A stretch of DNA of 64,000 nt from Lumnitzera littorea (Eukaryota > Streptophyta > Magnoliopsida > Myrtales > Combretaceae). Shown here one piece after another: positions 49,033-59,140 of this stretch (position 1 is the first letter of the stretch; each line of letters opens with the position of its first letter). The position numbers and the translations under genes are program-made. The stretch spans positions 72,135,752 through 72,199,751 of the forward strand of contig JAMXBB010000006.1 in the NCBI GenBank assembly GCA_024138015.1, given 5' to 3'. The notes under the pieces are model-generated. The model was not told where the DNA came from and ran no database searches. It saw only the letters and a list, made by a program, of their open reading frames with translations.

Positions 49033-51305
49033 TGTAGATACCTCATTTTTACCCTCTCTTTTTATTTTTAAAATAGGTTAAATGGTCTTAAATTAGGAAA
49101 AAATACAAAAAAAAAATAGAAAAATAAGAAAACCTAAAAATATGCAATTCAAGAAAATACAAAAAAAAAAAGGAAATTGGAAAAAGCACAAAAAAAAAAT
49201 TTAGAATAAAATACAAAAAAATGGAAAAATATAAAAAAAATTTAGAAAAGTCACAAAATATAGAAAAAATTGAAAAAATAGAGAATTTAGAAAATAATAA
49301 TTTTTTAGGTAGTTTAAAATAGAATAGATTTTAAATTTAAATAAAGAACCGTTGGACTTGAGCTTCTATTTAAATCTAGCTTAGGTTGACTTAGTCTATA
49401 TGTGCAATTTGAACAAGGCATAAGCCAACGGCCTAACAGATATGCTTCTAGACATTGCATTAGAGTTCAGTTTGAGGTCTTGGGATCGAAACTCACCAAA
49501 GGATCAAAAATGCTTTTTATCTTTTTCTTTCTTACACTCTGTGTGCTACCATATGTTAAAGAATCACTGCATCACGTGTTTGCTCGTGATACGTGGCACT
49601 CCATGATTTGTCTAGACAATCTCTTTCCCCTCATTTTCTTCTCCCCTTTCCTTTTCTTCCCTTTACTTTCTCATTTTAAAAAGCAATTAAACAATTAAAA
49701 AAAAGAGACAAACACACGAGTGGGGGGGGAAGGATTTAAATTTAAATCTACACATATACATATACACACAAGGGGGACCTACTTTAAAATAGATAGACCC
49801 TCTCTCTCTCTCTCTCTCTCTCTCTTACTCCTTCAACCTATCTCTCTCTCAGCTAATCACCACACCACCAACACCAACTCCTTCACACGACTAACTCTCT
49901 CTCTACTATTACTCTCTCTCGGACCCTCAATTTCTCTCTCTAAATTTACCTTCTCTCCTTCTCCACTATCTATCTCCCTCCACTATCACTCTTTCTCTCA
50001 AACCCTCTCTCTCAAACTCTTTCCCCTCTCCACGATCTCTCTCTTACACGATACCCCCAAAGTCTAATATAATATCTATAAAACCACCTTTACCCCCTTT
50101 GAAAACCAATCAAAACATTCCAGATCGCCTCCATTCATTAGCTCCTTAGTGACCTGACTCACAACCCTCTACTTCGATCCAAATCCAACTTGCGGGCCCA
50201 ACTCCAACCCGAACCACTTTAAGACCCAACGACCTGACCCGTGATCCAACTGTTGGTCCAATCCTTTATTATTGTTTTGTTTCTTTTTTTTTGTTATTTT
50301 ATTTAATTTCTTTTTCTTTTGTATTATTAGTGTAATTTTTTTTATAATTATTTGTAAATGTAAATGTAAAGAAAAAAGAAAAGAAAAAGAAGTTAAAAAA
50401 AGGATGAAAGAAAAAGGAAAAAAGAGAAAAAGCGAAAATAGGAAAAATAAAAGAAAATGAAAAAAAAAGGGGGAAGAATTATTTAGTTTATTTTTATTTT
50501 TATTTTTCTCATTTTAACCAAAGAGCCAAAAATAAAAATGAAAAGTAAATAAATAAATAATAAAAAATAATAAAGTTACCATATCACCTAGCAAAATTAT
50601 TTTTTCAAATAAATAAAAGTAATTTATCATTTTTCAAAATTAGGACCCTAATTAGAATTTTCCAAAACAAAGTATTAATTAGGACCCTTAGAAAATTTTC
50701 TTTAAAATATGTAAATGACGTAAATCTAACCTTCTTTTAAAACTAAAACCAATCAATCCGCTATGCCTTTAGGAACAAACTATAGAAATCCAATCTCAAA
50801 TAGCAGGTACATAGACACTTGTATGAAAGTACGAGGCGACTTAAAATATGGAAAGTTTTATTTTTTCCATCTCTGTAAATGTTTGTGTAAATTAAGTAAA
50901 TTAATTACATGTGATATAATTAGTCCTTTAGAAATAGAAAAAGGGTATTATTTAAAAATAAATTTAAAATTGGAAAGTTAAAAAGTAGTACCCGTTTAAG
51001 GTTTTATAGAATAATGTTCAGATCCAAATCTTTCATTTTAGAAAACTGTTTGTAAAATTGTTTTTCTCATTAAGACCAGTAGTTAAGTTATAATCAATTC
51101 ACCTAATTGGTTATAACTTAACTTTTTTCTCGACTTCGGTTGGGTGGCGACTCTAAAGCATTTTCAAAATATAAAAAAAAAAGTCGTTTTTCTTTAAACC
51201 TTAGTCAAGGGTCAGTATTAAATGAGTAGAGTTTAATATTGATTGGTTTAGCGAAAATTAAGTTAAAAAAAAAAACCCCGAGAGATAAAAAAACCAAGCT
51301 CGATA
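49033..51305 (+). mobile_element. 5' LTR of the Tat-like element, 2273 bp
   Basis: TGTAGATACC ... AAGCTCGATA. Relative to the 3' LTR it lacks about 508 bp at 50051-50058, where both breakpoints in the longer copy share acccc. It contains a (CT)n run at 49800-49826 and a long pyrimidine-rich leader (49800-50060), giving a spurious 115-codon frame. Confidence 0.85.
49800..49826. repeat. (CT)n microsatellite in LTR leader
   Basis: About 13 CT units, inside a longer pyrimidine-rich tract found in both LTRs. Confidence 0.9.
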
Positions 51306-51308
51306 ACT

Positions 51309-51326
51309 TGGCAACTGTACTAAGGA
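51309..51326 (+). other. Primer binding site of the Tat-like element
   Basis: TGGCAACTGTACTAAGGA, three bases after the LTR. It resembles TGGCGACTCCACTGGGGA, the primer site usual in Tat/Ogre elements, with several mutations. This is the main reason for the lineage call. Confidence 0.6.
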
Positions 51327-51481
51327 CATCAAGAAGGTTAGCCAATTAAAAACATTCCAAAATTAAAATTTCTTTTCAAAATACCCGTGTTATTTAGTTA
51401 TTTATTTGTTTATTTGTTATTGACTTCATGTTTATATTTTGTTTTGGTTATCATGTTTTACATATCACATACATCGGGAAG

Positions 51482-51522
51482 AGGGGGGGGGGGGGGGGTG
51501 GGGGGGTGGTGGGCGGGGGAGG
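51482..51522 (+). repeat. Long G-rich tract
   Basis: A run of 16 G, then G-runs of 7, 2, 3 and 5 separated by T, A or C. It is capable of forming G-quadruplexes on the plus strand. Confidence 0.9.
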
Positions 51523-52001
51523 TTCATGTTGCATCAAAGATACAAGGTAAATGTGATCAGGGTAACTAGTGTTCGGGGCCCATTATGTAAATTCCGAGCA
51601 TTATAGCGTAATCACCGTTCAAGGCCAATTAGGCTACCCCACTTAAGCTCATTGTGACTAATGAAAATGTTTTATGAAAATGTTTTCTAAAAACAACTGT
51701 GGTCACAAAGTTTAAGGACCTTTTAGAACCAACCTTAATTATATATACTTCCCTCTAGGCATGAGTTAATACACTACCCTTAAGAAATTGCAACTCTACT
51801 AATCATTCAAGATTTTTAATGTAATCAAGTTTTTGAAAATTATAGTAGGGTTGCAACTTAAGGAGAATGTATTAACCCAAATGACCATAACAACTGCATA
51901 TTTCTAGATTTTTTGTTCTTTTGTTGCATCGATGATTGATTCTTATCTATAAAATGTGTAGACTTAGGATGACAAACAACTAAGTAAATGATCAGGTGAA
52001 A

Positions 52002-52186
52002 GATAGGCCATTGGACATCTCTACGATTCGTAAACAGATGTTGAGGGATGAGATTGCTTAGTTGAAAGAAAAGCTCAACTGTTCTAAGGCTCACAATTGG
52101 GCCTTTAGGTCCCTTCTAGCACAGGTCGTTAGGGATACTTATAAGATAATAGAGGACCTTAAGGCTCGTATAAGGGACTTAATGTA
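52002..52186 (+). pseudogene. Coding relic with coiled-coil character in the Tat-like element
   Basis: One frame reads about 60 codons with a single stop (DEIA*LKEKL): charged residues with Leu/Ile spacing, e.g. RKQMLRDEIA and IIEDLKARIRDLM. The helical, coiled-coil-like pattern is what is left of an ORF, possibly gag. There is no motif to prove it. A minus-strand frame (52094-51858) over the same DNA has no such pattern. Confidence 0.35.
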
Positions 52187-52189
52187 AGG

Positions 52190-54570
52190 TTTTTCCAATT
52201 CAGATCTAAAGAGCCTAGAATAAGCATCAAATTCTTGAATAAATTTTAGGATCTTTACCTTTATTTCTATATTCTGATCTCTTTTAAAATAATGAAGTTC
52301 AATTTCGTTCATTGTTCTTCATTTTTATTTTTTTAACATTCTCATCTTTGTAAATAGTCTTTACCTAAACATTTATCTAACTACTATTCCTTCTCATTTA
52401 GTGAAATGTAAATAAAATCTATAGACTTGTAAATAGTACCTTAAAAATCACTACCCTTATTTGTAAATAATTTTTCTTATTTCTTGTGCAATAGAACTTT
52501 ATCTTTCTCTCTCTTAAAAAAAAAAAAAGAGAAATGAAAATTGAAAAGAAAAGTTGCTAACAGTTATAAATCTTTATGGGTTCAAGGAGTCAATACAAGC
52601 CTAGTCTTTTGGCCTACTCAAGTAGCTAGCCTAAACGCTTGACCTCCAACCCATACGAGGCCCCTTGATCTATTAAAATAGCCAACACGAGCCCCTTAGC
52701 CTATTTAACCCAAACACAGCCTTTGGCCCATTTGGCTAGACATTTAATCTAACCTTGGGCTTATTCAAGGTAGTTAACCTAAACACAATCCTCGACCCAT
52801 AAAAGTAGCCAAGCTAAAACCCATGGTCTATTTAGAAAGCTAAGCCCAATCATGAACTAAGCCAAAACACAAAGTCAAATACAGGGGCATGATTTAAGAA
52901 ACTAGGGGAGGCAAAGCTAATCTTTACCTAAGGCTAATAAATATATATTCCTCCTTAAGAAATTAGTAACTCACTTTTGAAAGATTTAGAATGAAAATAG
53001 GCAAACTATATTCTACACACTAACCTTAAAGGAAGTCCACTTTGAATGTGATATGTAGATTAAAATGACGTTAGGCATTCATTTCTAAATCCTAAACATA
53101 AGCATCTGTTGTTCACCCTATTTGACCTATATGGAGAATTTTCAAATTCAAACCCTATCAAGAACCACCCTACAATGGGGCAATTCAGAGGTTAGTGTCA
53201 TTAATTAAAAGATAAGGATAAGATTGGTTTATGCTTACTTAAGTAATGTTAATTCAAAAATGACTTTTATTTCTAATAAATTCCTTTTCTTTGAAATGAA
53301 GAAGAGCCAATTTCCTTTTTAAGCACCTCAAGCCCATAGACTAGAAAACCATGGATTTAGGGCCTTAAATCATTTAAACAGCAAAAACTCGACAATGGAG
53401 ACATTAACTCTTAAGGACGAAAGAAGAATGAGAATAGTAAAAGATAATGGGGCAAAGCAATTGAAAAAGAAAAAAAAAAAAGAAGAAAAGAGGCCGAAAA
53501 AATGGGCCCAAGTTTAAGACGAAAAGCCCTAAGAAGTATTTCACATCCTAGTAGGGGTACCAAATCAAAAAGGCCAATAGTCAAAATAGTCCTAAAGACA
53601 TAAAGCCTAGAATCACATTCCAAAGCCTAAAAACCTAAAATCTTTTTATCCACTCTGAAGCCTCTCTTACTTATGCTAAATCATACAAGGCCTTCCTACT
53701 TACATTACTACCCTCACACCAGTAAAAGCTCTTCAAATCTAAAAAGTTAATTTATCTTTAACAAAAATTGTTTTTGAAATTGGGGCAAGCATACTTCTAA
53801 TTTTTTCCCTAAGGTTCTTGACTTGTACACTCGAGATGAATAAAATATTTCTTTCAAAATAAGCCTCCTCATTAGTCCTTTTTGGAACCTTTGGACCAAA
53901 AGCCTAGATTCGTAATATTAAACTGAAAAAACCTAATGGATTGATCAAAACATATTACTTATAAAATGGATAATAATTTTTGAAACTATAGTCAAGAGCA
54001 AAATCTAGATCGAAAGTTAGCGAAGAAGACCTCTTTGACTAAATTGATCATGGGTTACCTTTTTCTTAAAGAAAGGAATATCTTGAAATCACAAAAGCCC
54101 TATGAGAATGCCCTAGGGTTAAGGGAATTGGGAAACTCTATATGATTACAAAGGATAGGGGGTTATAAGATTATTCCTTAAATAAGAATTTATACTTATT
54201 GGCAAAACTTTTAGAAACAAAAAAAGAAAGAGAAAAGGAAAAAAGAGAAGAGAGAGAAAGTAAAGGCTTGTCGCAAAATTCTTATCCAATCCATATCGAC
54301 TGGAGTAGCTAAGCTTTCAATCGATGTCATCTATTTCCTTTCCATGGTAGTCATTTTTTTTTTTTAACTTTAATAGTCTAGATCATTCTTCACTAATTGT
54401 AGTTTTAAATATCCTTCAACTCTTTTTCAAATCAAGGGGTCTATCCTTAATGCATTTTTTCATAAATGGTTTTTCAACAATCTCTTTGTAAATGCTTTTC
54501 TAAGTCAATAAGTTTTCTAAAACTGGTTATTTTCCTTACTTTACTTCCTAAGGTCCTTCATCAAATTACT
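52190..54570 (+). other. Non-coding interior of the Tat-like element
   Basis: No pol motif in any frame. At 52590-52860 phrases such as 'gcctactcaagtagcta' and 'gcctatttaaccc' recur irregularly about every 50 bp. Homopurine tracts occur at about 53460-53490 and 54220-54260. Confidence 0.5.
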
Positions 54571-54572
54571 CT

Positions 54573-55125
54573 TAGGGTTTTAGCCAACTCTTGGAGCACT
54601 GACCCTTCTTTTATTCTTTTTAGTGTTTCAGCCAGCCTTTAGGGTGCAGTCTTGTCTTTTTAAGGTGTTAGCTAACTCTTAGAGTACCGACCCCTCTTTT
54701 ATTCTTTTTAGGGTTCTAGCTAACCTTTAAGGTGTTACCCCATCTTCCTTTTGTTTGGAGTTCTAGCTAGCTCTTAGAGCGCTGACCCTTCTTTTATTCT
54801 TTTTAAGGTTCTAACCAACCTTTAGGGTACTGTCCCGTTTTTCTAAGGTTCTAGCCAGCTCTTGGAGTATTGACCCCTCTTTTATTCTTTTCAGGGATCC
54901 AGCTAACCTTTAGGACACTATCTCGTCTTTATAGGGTTATAGCTAGCTCTTAGGGTGTTGATCCCTCTTTCAATCTTTTTAGCATTCCAACTAGCCTTTA
55001 GGGCATTGTGTTGTCTTTTTAGGGTGTTGTCCAGCTCTTAGAGTGTTAACCCATTCATTTATTCCTTTTAGGGATTCAGCTAGCCTTTAGGGTGCTATCC
55101 CATCTTTCATTTTTAGGGATCTCAG
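54573..55125. repeat. 88-bp tandem array (dimer of 44 bp), about 6 copies
   Basis: The phrase gacccctcttttattctttt occurs at 54601, 54689, 54784, 54872, 54960 and (as aaccc) 55048: spacings 88, 95, 88, 88, 88. Each unit has two related halves, one with ctagccagctcttggagt and one with ccagctaacctttaggac. It lies in the 3' untranslated part of the element. Confidence 0.9.
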
Positions 55126-55214
55126 TAGTCTCATGTTTCTTTCTAAGTTGCTTTCAACCCCTCTTTCATCATCCTCCTTTAAGGTCTTTAGTGAGCTTGA
55201 AGGGTGCTTACCTT

Positions 55215-55415
55215 ACCATTTCCTCTTAACAAGCCCATATGGTACTTCTCTTCATCAAATTTCTTTTAATGAGCCCACTAATTGCTTCTCTTCACCAACT
55301 TGTTTGTAGCAAGCCCATAGAGCACTTCCTTTTGTCAATTTATCTCAAATGAGCCCATAGGGCACTTTCTTTTACCAATTCTTCTTAGGCATGTCCAAAG
55401 GGCGCTTCCTCTAGA
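55215..55415. repeat. 40-bp tandem array, 5 copies
   Basis: Phrase gagcccatagggcacttc at 55231, 55271, 55311, 55351 and 55391, exactly 40 bp apart. Confidence 0.9.
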
Positions 55416-55431
55416 ATTAATTCCAAAAGTT

Positions 55432-55840
55432 AGGGTTGCTAGTCCCCGAGAGACACTCCCACATAGGTTAGTGAGCTTAGAGAGGCATAACTAGGTCCTT
55501 TAAATTGATCCCAGCTTAGGGTTGCTAGTCCTTGAGATATGCTCTTACCTAAGTTAGTGAGCCTAGAGAAGCACAACTAGGTCCTTTAGATCGATCCTAG
55601 CTTAGGGCTACTAGTCTTCAAGGAACGTTCTTGCTTTTGGGTTACTAGTCTTCGAGAGATGCTCTCGTCTAAGTTAGTAAGCCTAAAGAGGCATGACTAG
55701 GTCTTTTAGATCAATCCTAGCTTAAGGTTGCTACTTCCCGAGAGACGCTTTTGCTTAGGTTAGTAAGCCTAAAGAGGTACGATTAGGTTCTTTAGGTCGA
55801 TCCCAACATGGGCTTGCTAGTCCCTTAGAGAAACGCTCGC
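55432..55840. repeat. 86-bp tandem array, about 4.5 copies
   Basis: agggttgctagtc at 55432, 55518, 55604, 55638, 55724 and 55809: period 86 with one extra 34-bp partial copy between 55604 and 55638. Confidence 0.9.
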
Positions 55841-55843
55841 TTT

Positions 55844-56185
55844 GGTTAGTCAGCTCATTAGGTCACGACTAAGTTTTCTCATTCAGCTTAGGATCTTAAA
55901 CAACTCTAGGAGTGCTTTGCTCACCTTGGTTAGTCAGCTCATTGGGGCATGACTAAGTTTTTTCATTCAGTTTAGGGTCTTAACTAGCTCTAGGAGCACT
56001 TTGCCCCCCTTGGTTATTCAACTCATTAGGGCACGATCAAGTTTTCTTATTCTTTGTAAGGCCTTAGCCAGCTCAAGGAGTGCTTCACCTATTTCACCTC
56101 AATTCGTCAGCTCATAAGAGCACAACCAAACTTTAATTCTTCTTTTAGTCTTTCAGCCAACTCTTAAAGCATTGCCTTTCTCTTC
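55844..56185. repeat. 84-bp tandem array, about 4 copies
   Basis: ggttagtcagctcatt at 55844, 55928, 56012 and about 56101 (spacing 84, 84, 89). Units share ctctaggagtgcttt with the neighbouring arrays, suggesting that all four arrays descend from one sequence. Confidence 0.9.
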
Positions 56186-56309
56186 GCCAAATCCTCAGTA
56201 GACTAAGCTTGAGATAGCTAGCTAGCTGTAACATTTTTGAAGTTAAAATCCACCCTTAGGACAAAAATAAACTCTCTTTTGTCCTTGTGGTAAAGTATTG
56301 CTCAAACTT

Positions 56310-56329
56310 TACTACAAAAAAAGAGTAAC
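56310..56329 (+). other. Purine-rich tract before the 3' LTR
   Basis: acaaaaaaagagtaac, directly before TGTAGATACC. Confidence 0.6.
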
Positions 56330-59090
56330 TGTAGATACCTATTTTTGCACCCCCTTCCTCCCTTTTTTATTTTTAGAATAGGTTAAAAAGTCCTAAATTA
56401 GGAAAAAATATATATAAAAAAAAAAGAAAACCCAAAAATATGAAATTCATGTAAATAAAAAAAAATAGGAAAATAGGAAAACACACAAAAAATAAGAAAT
56501 TTAGAAAAAAAATACAAAAAAAATGGAAAAAAATTGAAAAAATTGAGAATTTAGAAAATAATAAAATTTTCAAGTAGCTTGAAATAGAATAAATTTAAAT
56601 AAAGGTCCATTGGACTTGAGCTTAGATTTAAATCTAGCTCAGGCTGATCTAGTCCATATGTATAATTTTAATTGCACATGTAGAAAAGGCATAGACCAAT
56701 AGCCTAACAGATAAGCTTATAGACTTTGCATTGGAGTTTGGTTTGAGGTTTTGGGTTTGAAACTTGCTAGAGGCTTAAAAATGCCTTTTATCTTTTTCTT
56801 TTTTACACTCTGCGTACTACTACATGTTAAAGAATCATTAAGCCACATGTCTACTCATGACACATGGCACTCCGTGATTCATTTAGACAATACATTTTCT
56901 TTACCCTCATTTTCTTTTCCCCTTTCCTTTTCTTCCCTTTGCTTTCTAGTTTTTAAATAGCAATTAAACAATTAAAAAAAAAAAGAGACAAACACACAAG
57001 TGGGGGGTAAGGATTTCATTTTGAATCCACCCATATACTCATACAGGTAAGGGGGACCTACTTTGAAAATAGACAAACCCTCTCTCTTTCTTTCTCTCGA
57101 CCTCTTCTCTCTCTCCCTTAACTTATCTCTCTCTCGGCCATTCACCGCACTACTAGCACCAACTCCCTCTTATAGCCAACTTTCTCTCCACTATCTCTCT
57201 CTTTCTCCACTATCAATCTCTCTTGGACCCTTAATTTCTCTCTCTACCTTCTCTCTGAATTCACTCTCTCTTTACCATCACTCTTTCTCTCAAACCCTCT
57301 CTCTCAAACTCTTTCCCCTCTCTACAGTCTCTCTCACACGATACCCCTTGAGACCTATACCCACTGTCCACTCTCAAACACATCTATACCCTTACACATT
57401 GACAACCCCTTTCAACCTCTTGCCGTGACCCCTATTGACCAAGCTCCACTATCTACTCACTCTCTAAACTTGACATAACCAATCTCTATCCTCCAACATA
57501 TCGAACAGCCGTCCTTCATCAGACCTACAACACCAAACCCCTAGCCATTTGATTCTCACCCATATTCCGAATCTACTGACCTCAATCTCTTTCTCGCACC
57601 TAGCCACTCTTTCTCAAACCACACATAACCCCTAACTACGACCCCTTATACTCCACGACCTCCATGACACCACCGTATCCCCGACACACTCTCACCTCTC
57701 TCTCAACTCCATTGCCTTCACCCGAGTCGAAACAGTAATAACCGCCGCTACCCCAAACACCAAACCAGAACCAAGATCTCTACCTTAACTATTGCCTTAC
57801 TCCTCCAATTGCCACTAACGGTCGGGTTTAGGCCACGACATCATCCTTAGACCCCCAAAGTCCAATATAATATCCACAAAACCACCTTTACCCCCTTTGA
57901 AAACCAATCAAAACACTTCGGATCGCCTCCATTCATTAGCTCCTTAATGACCTAACTCGCAACCCACTACTTTGACTTGAATCCAACCTATGAGCCCAAC
58001 TCCCAACCTAAACCACTTCAAGACCCAACGACTCGACCTACGATCCAACTATTGGTACGACCCTTTATTTTTGTGTTGTTTCTTTTTTTTTTTGTTGTTT
58101 TATTTAATTTATTTTTCTTTTATATTATTAGTTGAAATTTTTTATTATTATTTGTAAGTGTAAATGTAAAGAAAAAAGAAAAGAAAAAGAAGCAAAAAAA
58201 AGGGAGAAAGAAAAAGAAAAAAAAAAGAACAGGAAAACTGAAAAAAGGAAAAACAAAAGAAAAGAAAAAAAAGGGGGAGAATTATTTAGTTTAGTTTTAT
58301 TTTTTCTTTCGCATTTTAACCAAAGAACCAAAAATAAAAATGAAAAGTAAATAAATAAATAATAAAGTTACCATATCACTTAGAAAAATTATTTTTCAAA
58401 TAAATAAAAGTAATTTATCATTTTTCAAAATTAGGACCCTATTTAGAATTTTCCAAAATAAAGCCTTAATTAGGACCCTTAGAAAATTTTCTTTAAAATA
58501 GGTAAATAATGTAAACTTGACCTTCTTTAAAACTAAAACCAATCAACCCACTATGTTTTCATGAATGAACTTTGGAAGTCTAATCCTAAATAGCAGGTAT
58601 GTAGGCATTCGTACGAAAGTATGGGGTGACTTAAAATATAGAAATTTTTATTTTTTTTCATCTTTATAAATATTTATGTAAATTAAGTAAATTAATCACG
58701 TATGATATAATTAGTCATTTAGAAATAGAAAAAGGGTATTATTGAAAAACAAATTCAAAATTGGAAAGTTAAAAAGTGATACCCATTTAGGGTTTAATAA
58801 GATAGCCCTCGGATCTAAATCTCTCGTTTTAGAAAACCATTTTGTAAAATTGGTTTTCTTGTTAAGACTAGTAGCTAAGTTATAATCAATTCACTCAATT
58901 AGTTATAACTTAACTTTTTTCTAGACTCCAATTGGGTGGTGACTCCAATACATTTTCAAAATTAAAAAAAAAAACGGTTTTTTTTTTTAAACCCTAGTTA
59001 AGGGTTAGTATTAAATGAGTAGAGTTTAATACTAATCGGTTTAAAGAAAATTAATTTTAAAAAAATGGGAGTGAAAATCCAAGCTCGATA
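56330..59090 (+). mobile_element. 3' LTR of the Tat-like element, 2761 bp
   Basis: Same ends as the 5' LTR. It keeps the 57347-57851 segment that the 5' LTR lost. A pyrimidine-rich leader (57070-57350) yields a spurious 121-codon frame. Confidence 0.85.
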
Positions 59091-59140
59091 CAAATAATCA
59101 AATGACAAAAATTCATGTAGCCTAGGGCACATCACTAGTA

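Larger units (their letters stand above)
49033..59090 (+). mobile_element. Tat/Ogre-like LTR retrotransposon without recognisable pol, about 10 kb
   Basis: 5' LTR 49033-51305, primer site at 51309, interior 51306-56329, purine tract before 56330, 3' LTR 56330-59090. Flanks are tgaat (49028-49032) and caaat (59091-59095), a decayed duplication; joining them rebuilds the copia LTR sequence gaataatcaaatga seen intact at 42772. The interior contains no recognised gag, protease, RT or integrase, so it depends on other elements, like the LARD class. The LTRs are much alike but carry many differences, so it is not young. Confidence 0.85.
38448..59140 (-). mobile_element. Complete but dead Ty1/copia element, expanded by nested insertions
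   Basis: The element reads on the minus strand: 5' LTR (59140 down to 47596), primer site (47591-47580), interior (47595-42824), 3' LTR (42823-38448). Without inserts each LTR is about 1.48 kb and both match from the shared ttttagggttacgaaacat on the left to catcactag on the right. The 5' LTR contains a 10 kb Tat-like element and the 3' LTR a 2.9 kb solo LTR of the same family. No clear target duplication of the copia itself was found (aatct against gtaaa). Confidence 0.85.

Noticed and set aside
49720..50067. 115-codon open frame, rich in Ser and Leu
   Set aside because: It lies in the CT-rich leader of the 5' LTR; the (CT)n run forces S/L codons. The equivalent frame in the 3' LTR (57063-57428) differs completely in its ends, so no selection for protein is visible.
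54573..56185. CRISPR-like regular repeats
   Set aside because: Periods are regular but units are directly adjacent without unique spacers, units diverge, and the setting is a plant retrotransposon.
57063..57428. 121-codon open frame, rich in Ser and Leu
   Set aside because: Same cause as above: pyrimidine-rich LTR leader.
58128..58350. Lys/Glu-rich and Phe-rich frames on opposite strands, also at 50272-50460 and 56373-56573
   Set aside because: Homopurine/homopyrimidine tracts of the Tat-like LTR; low complexity only.
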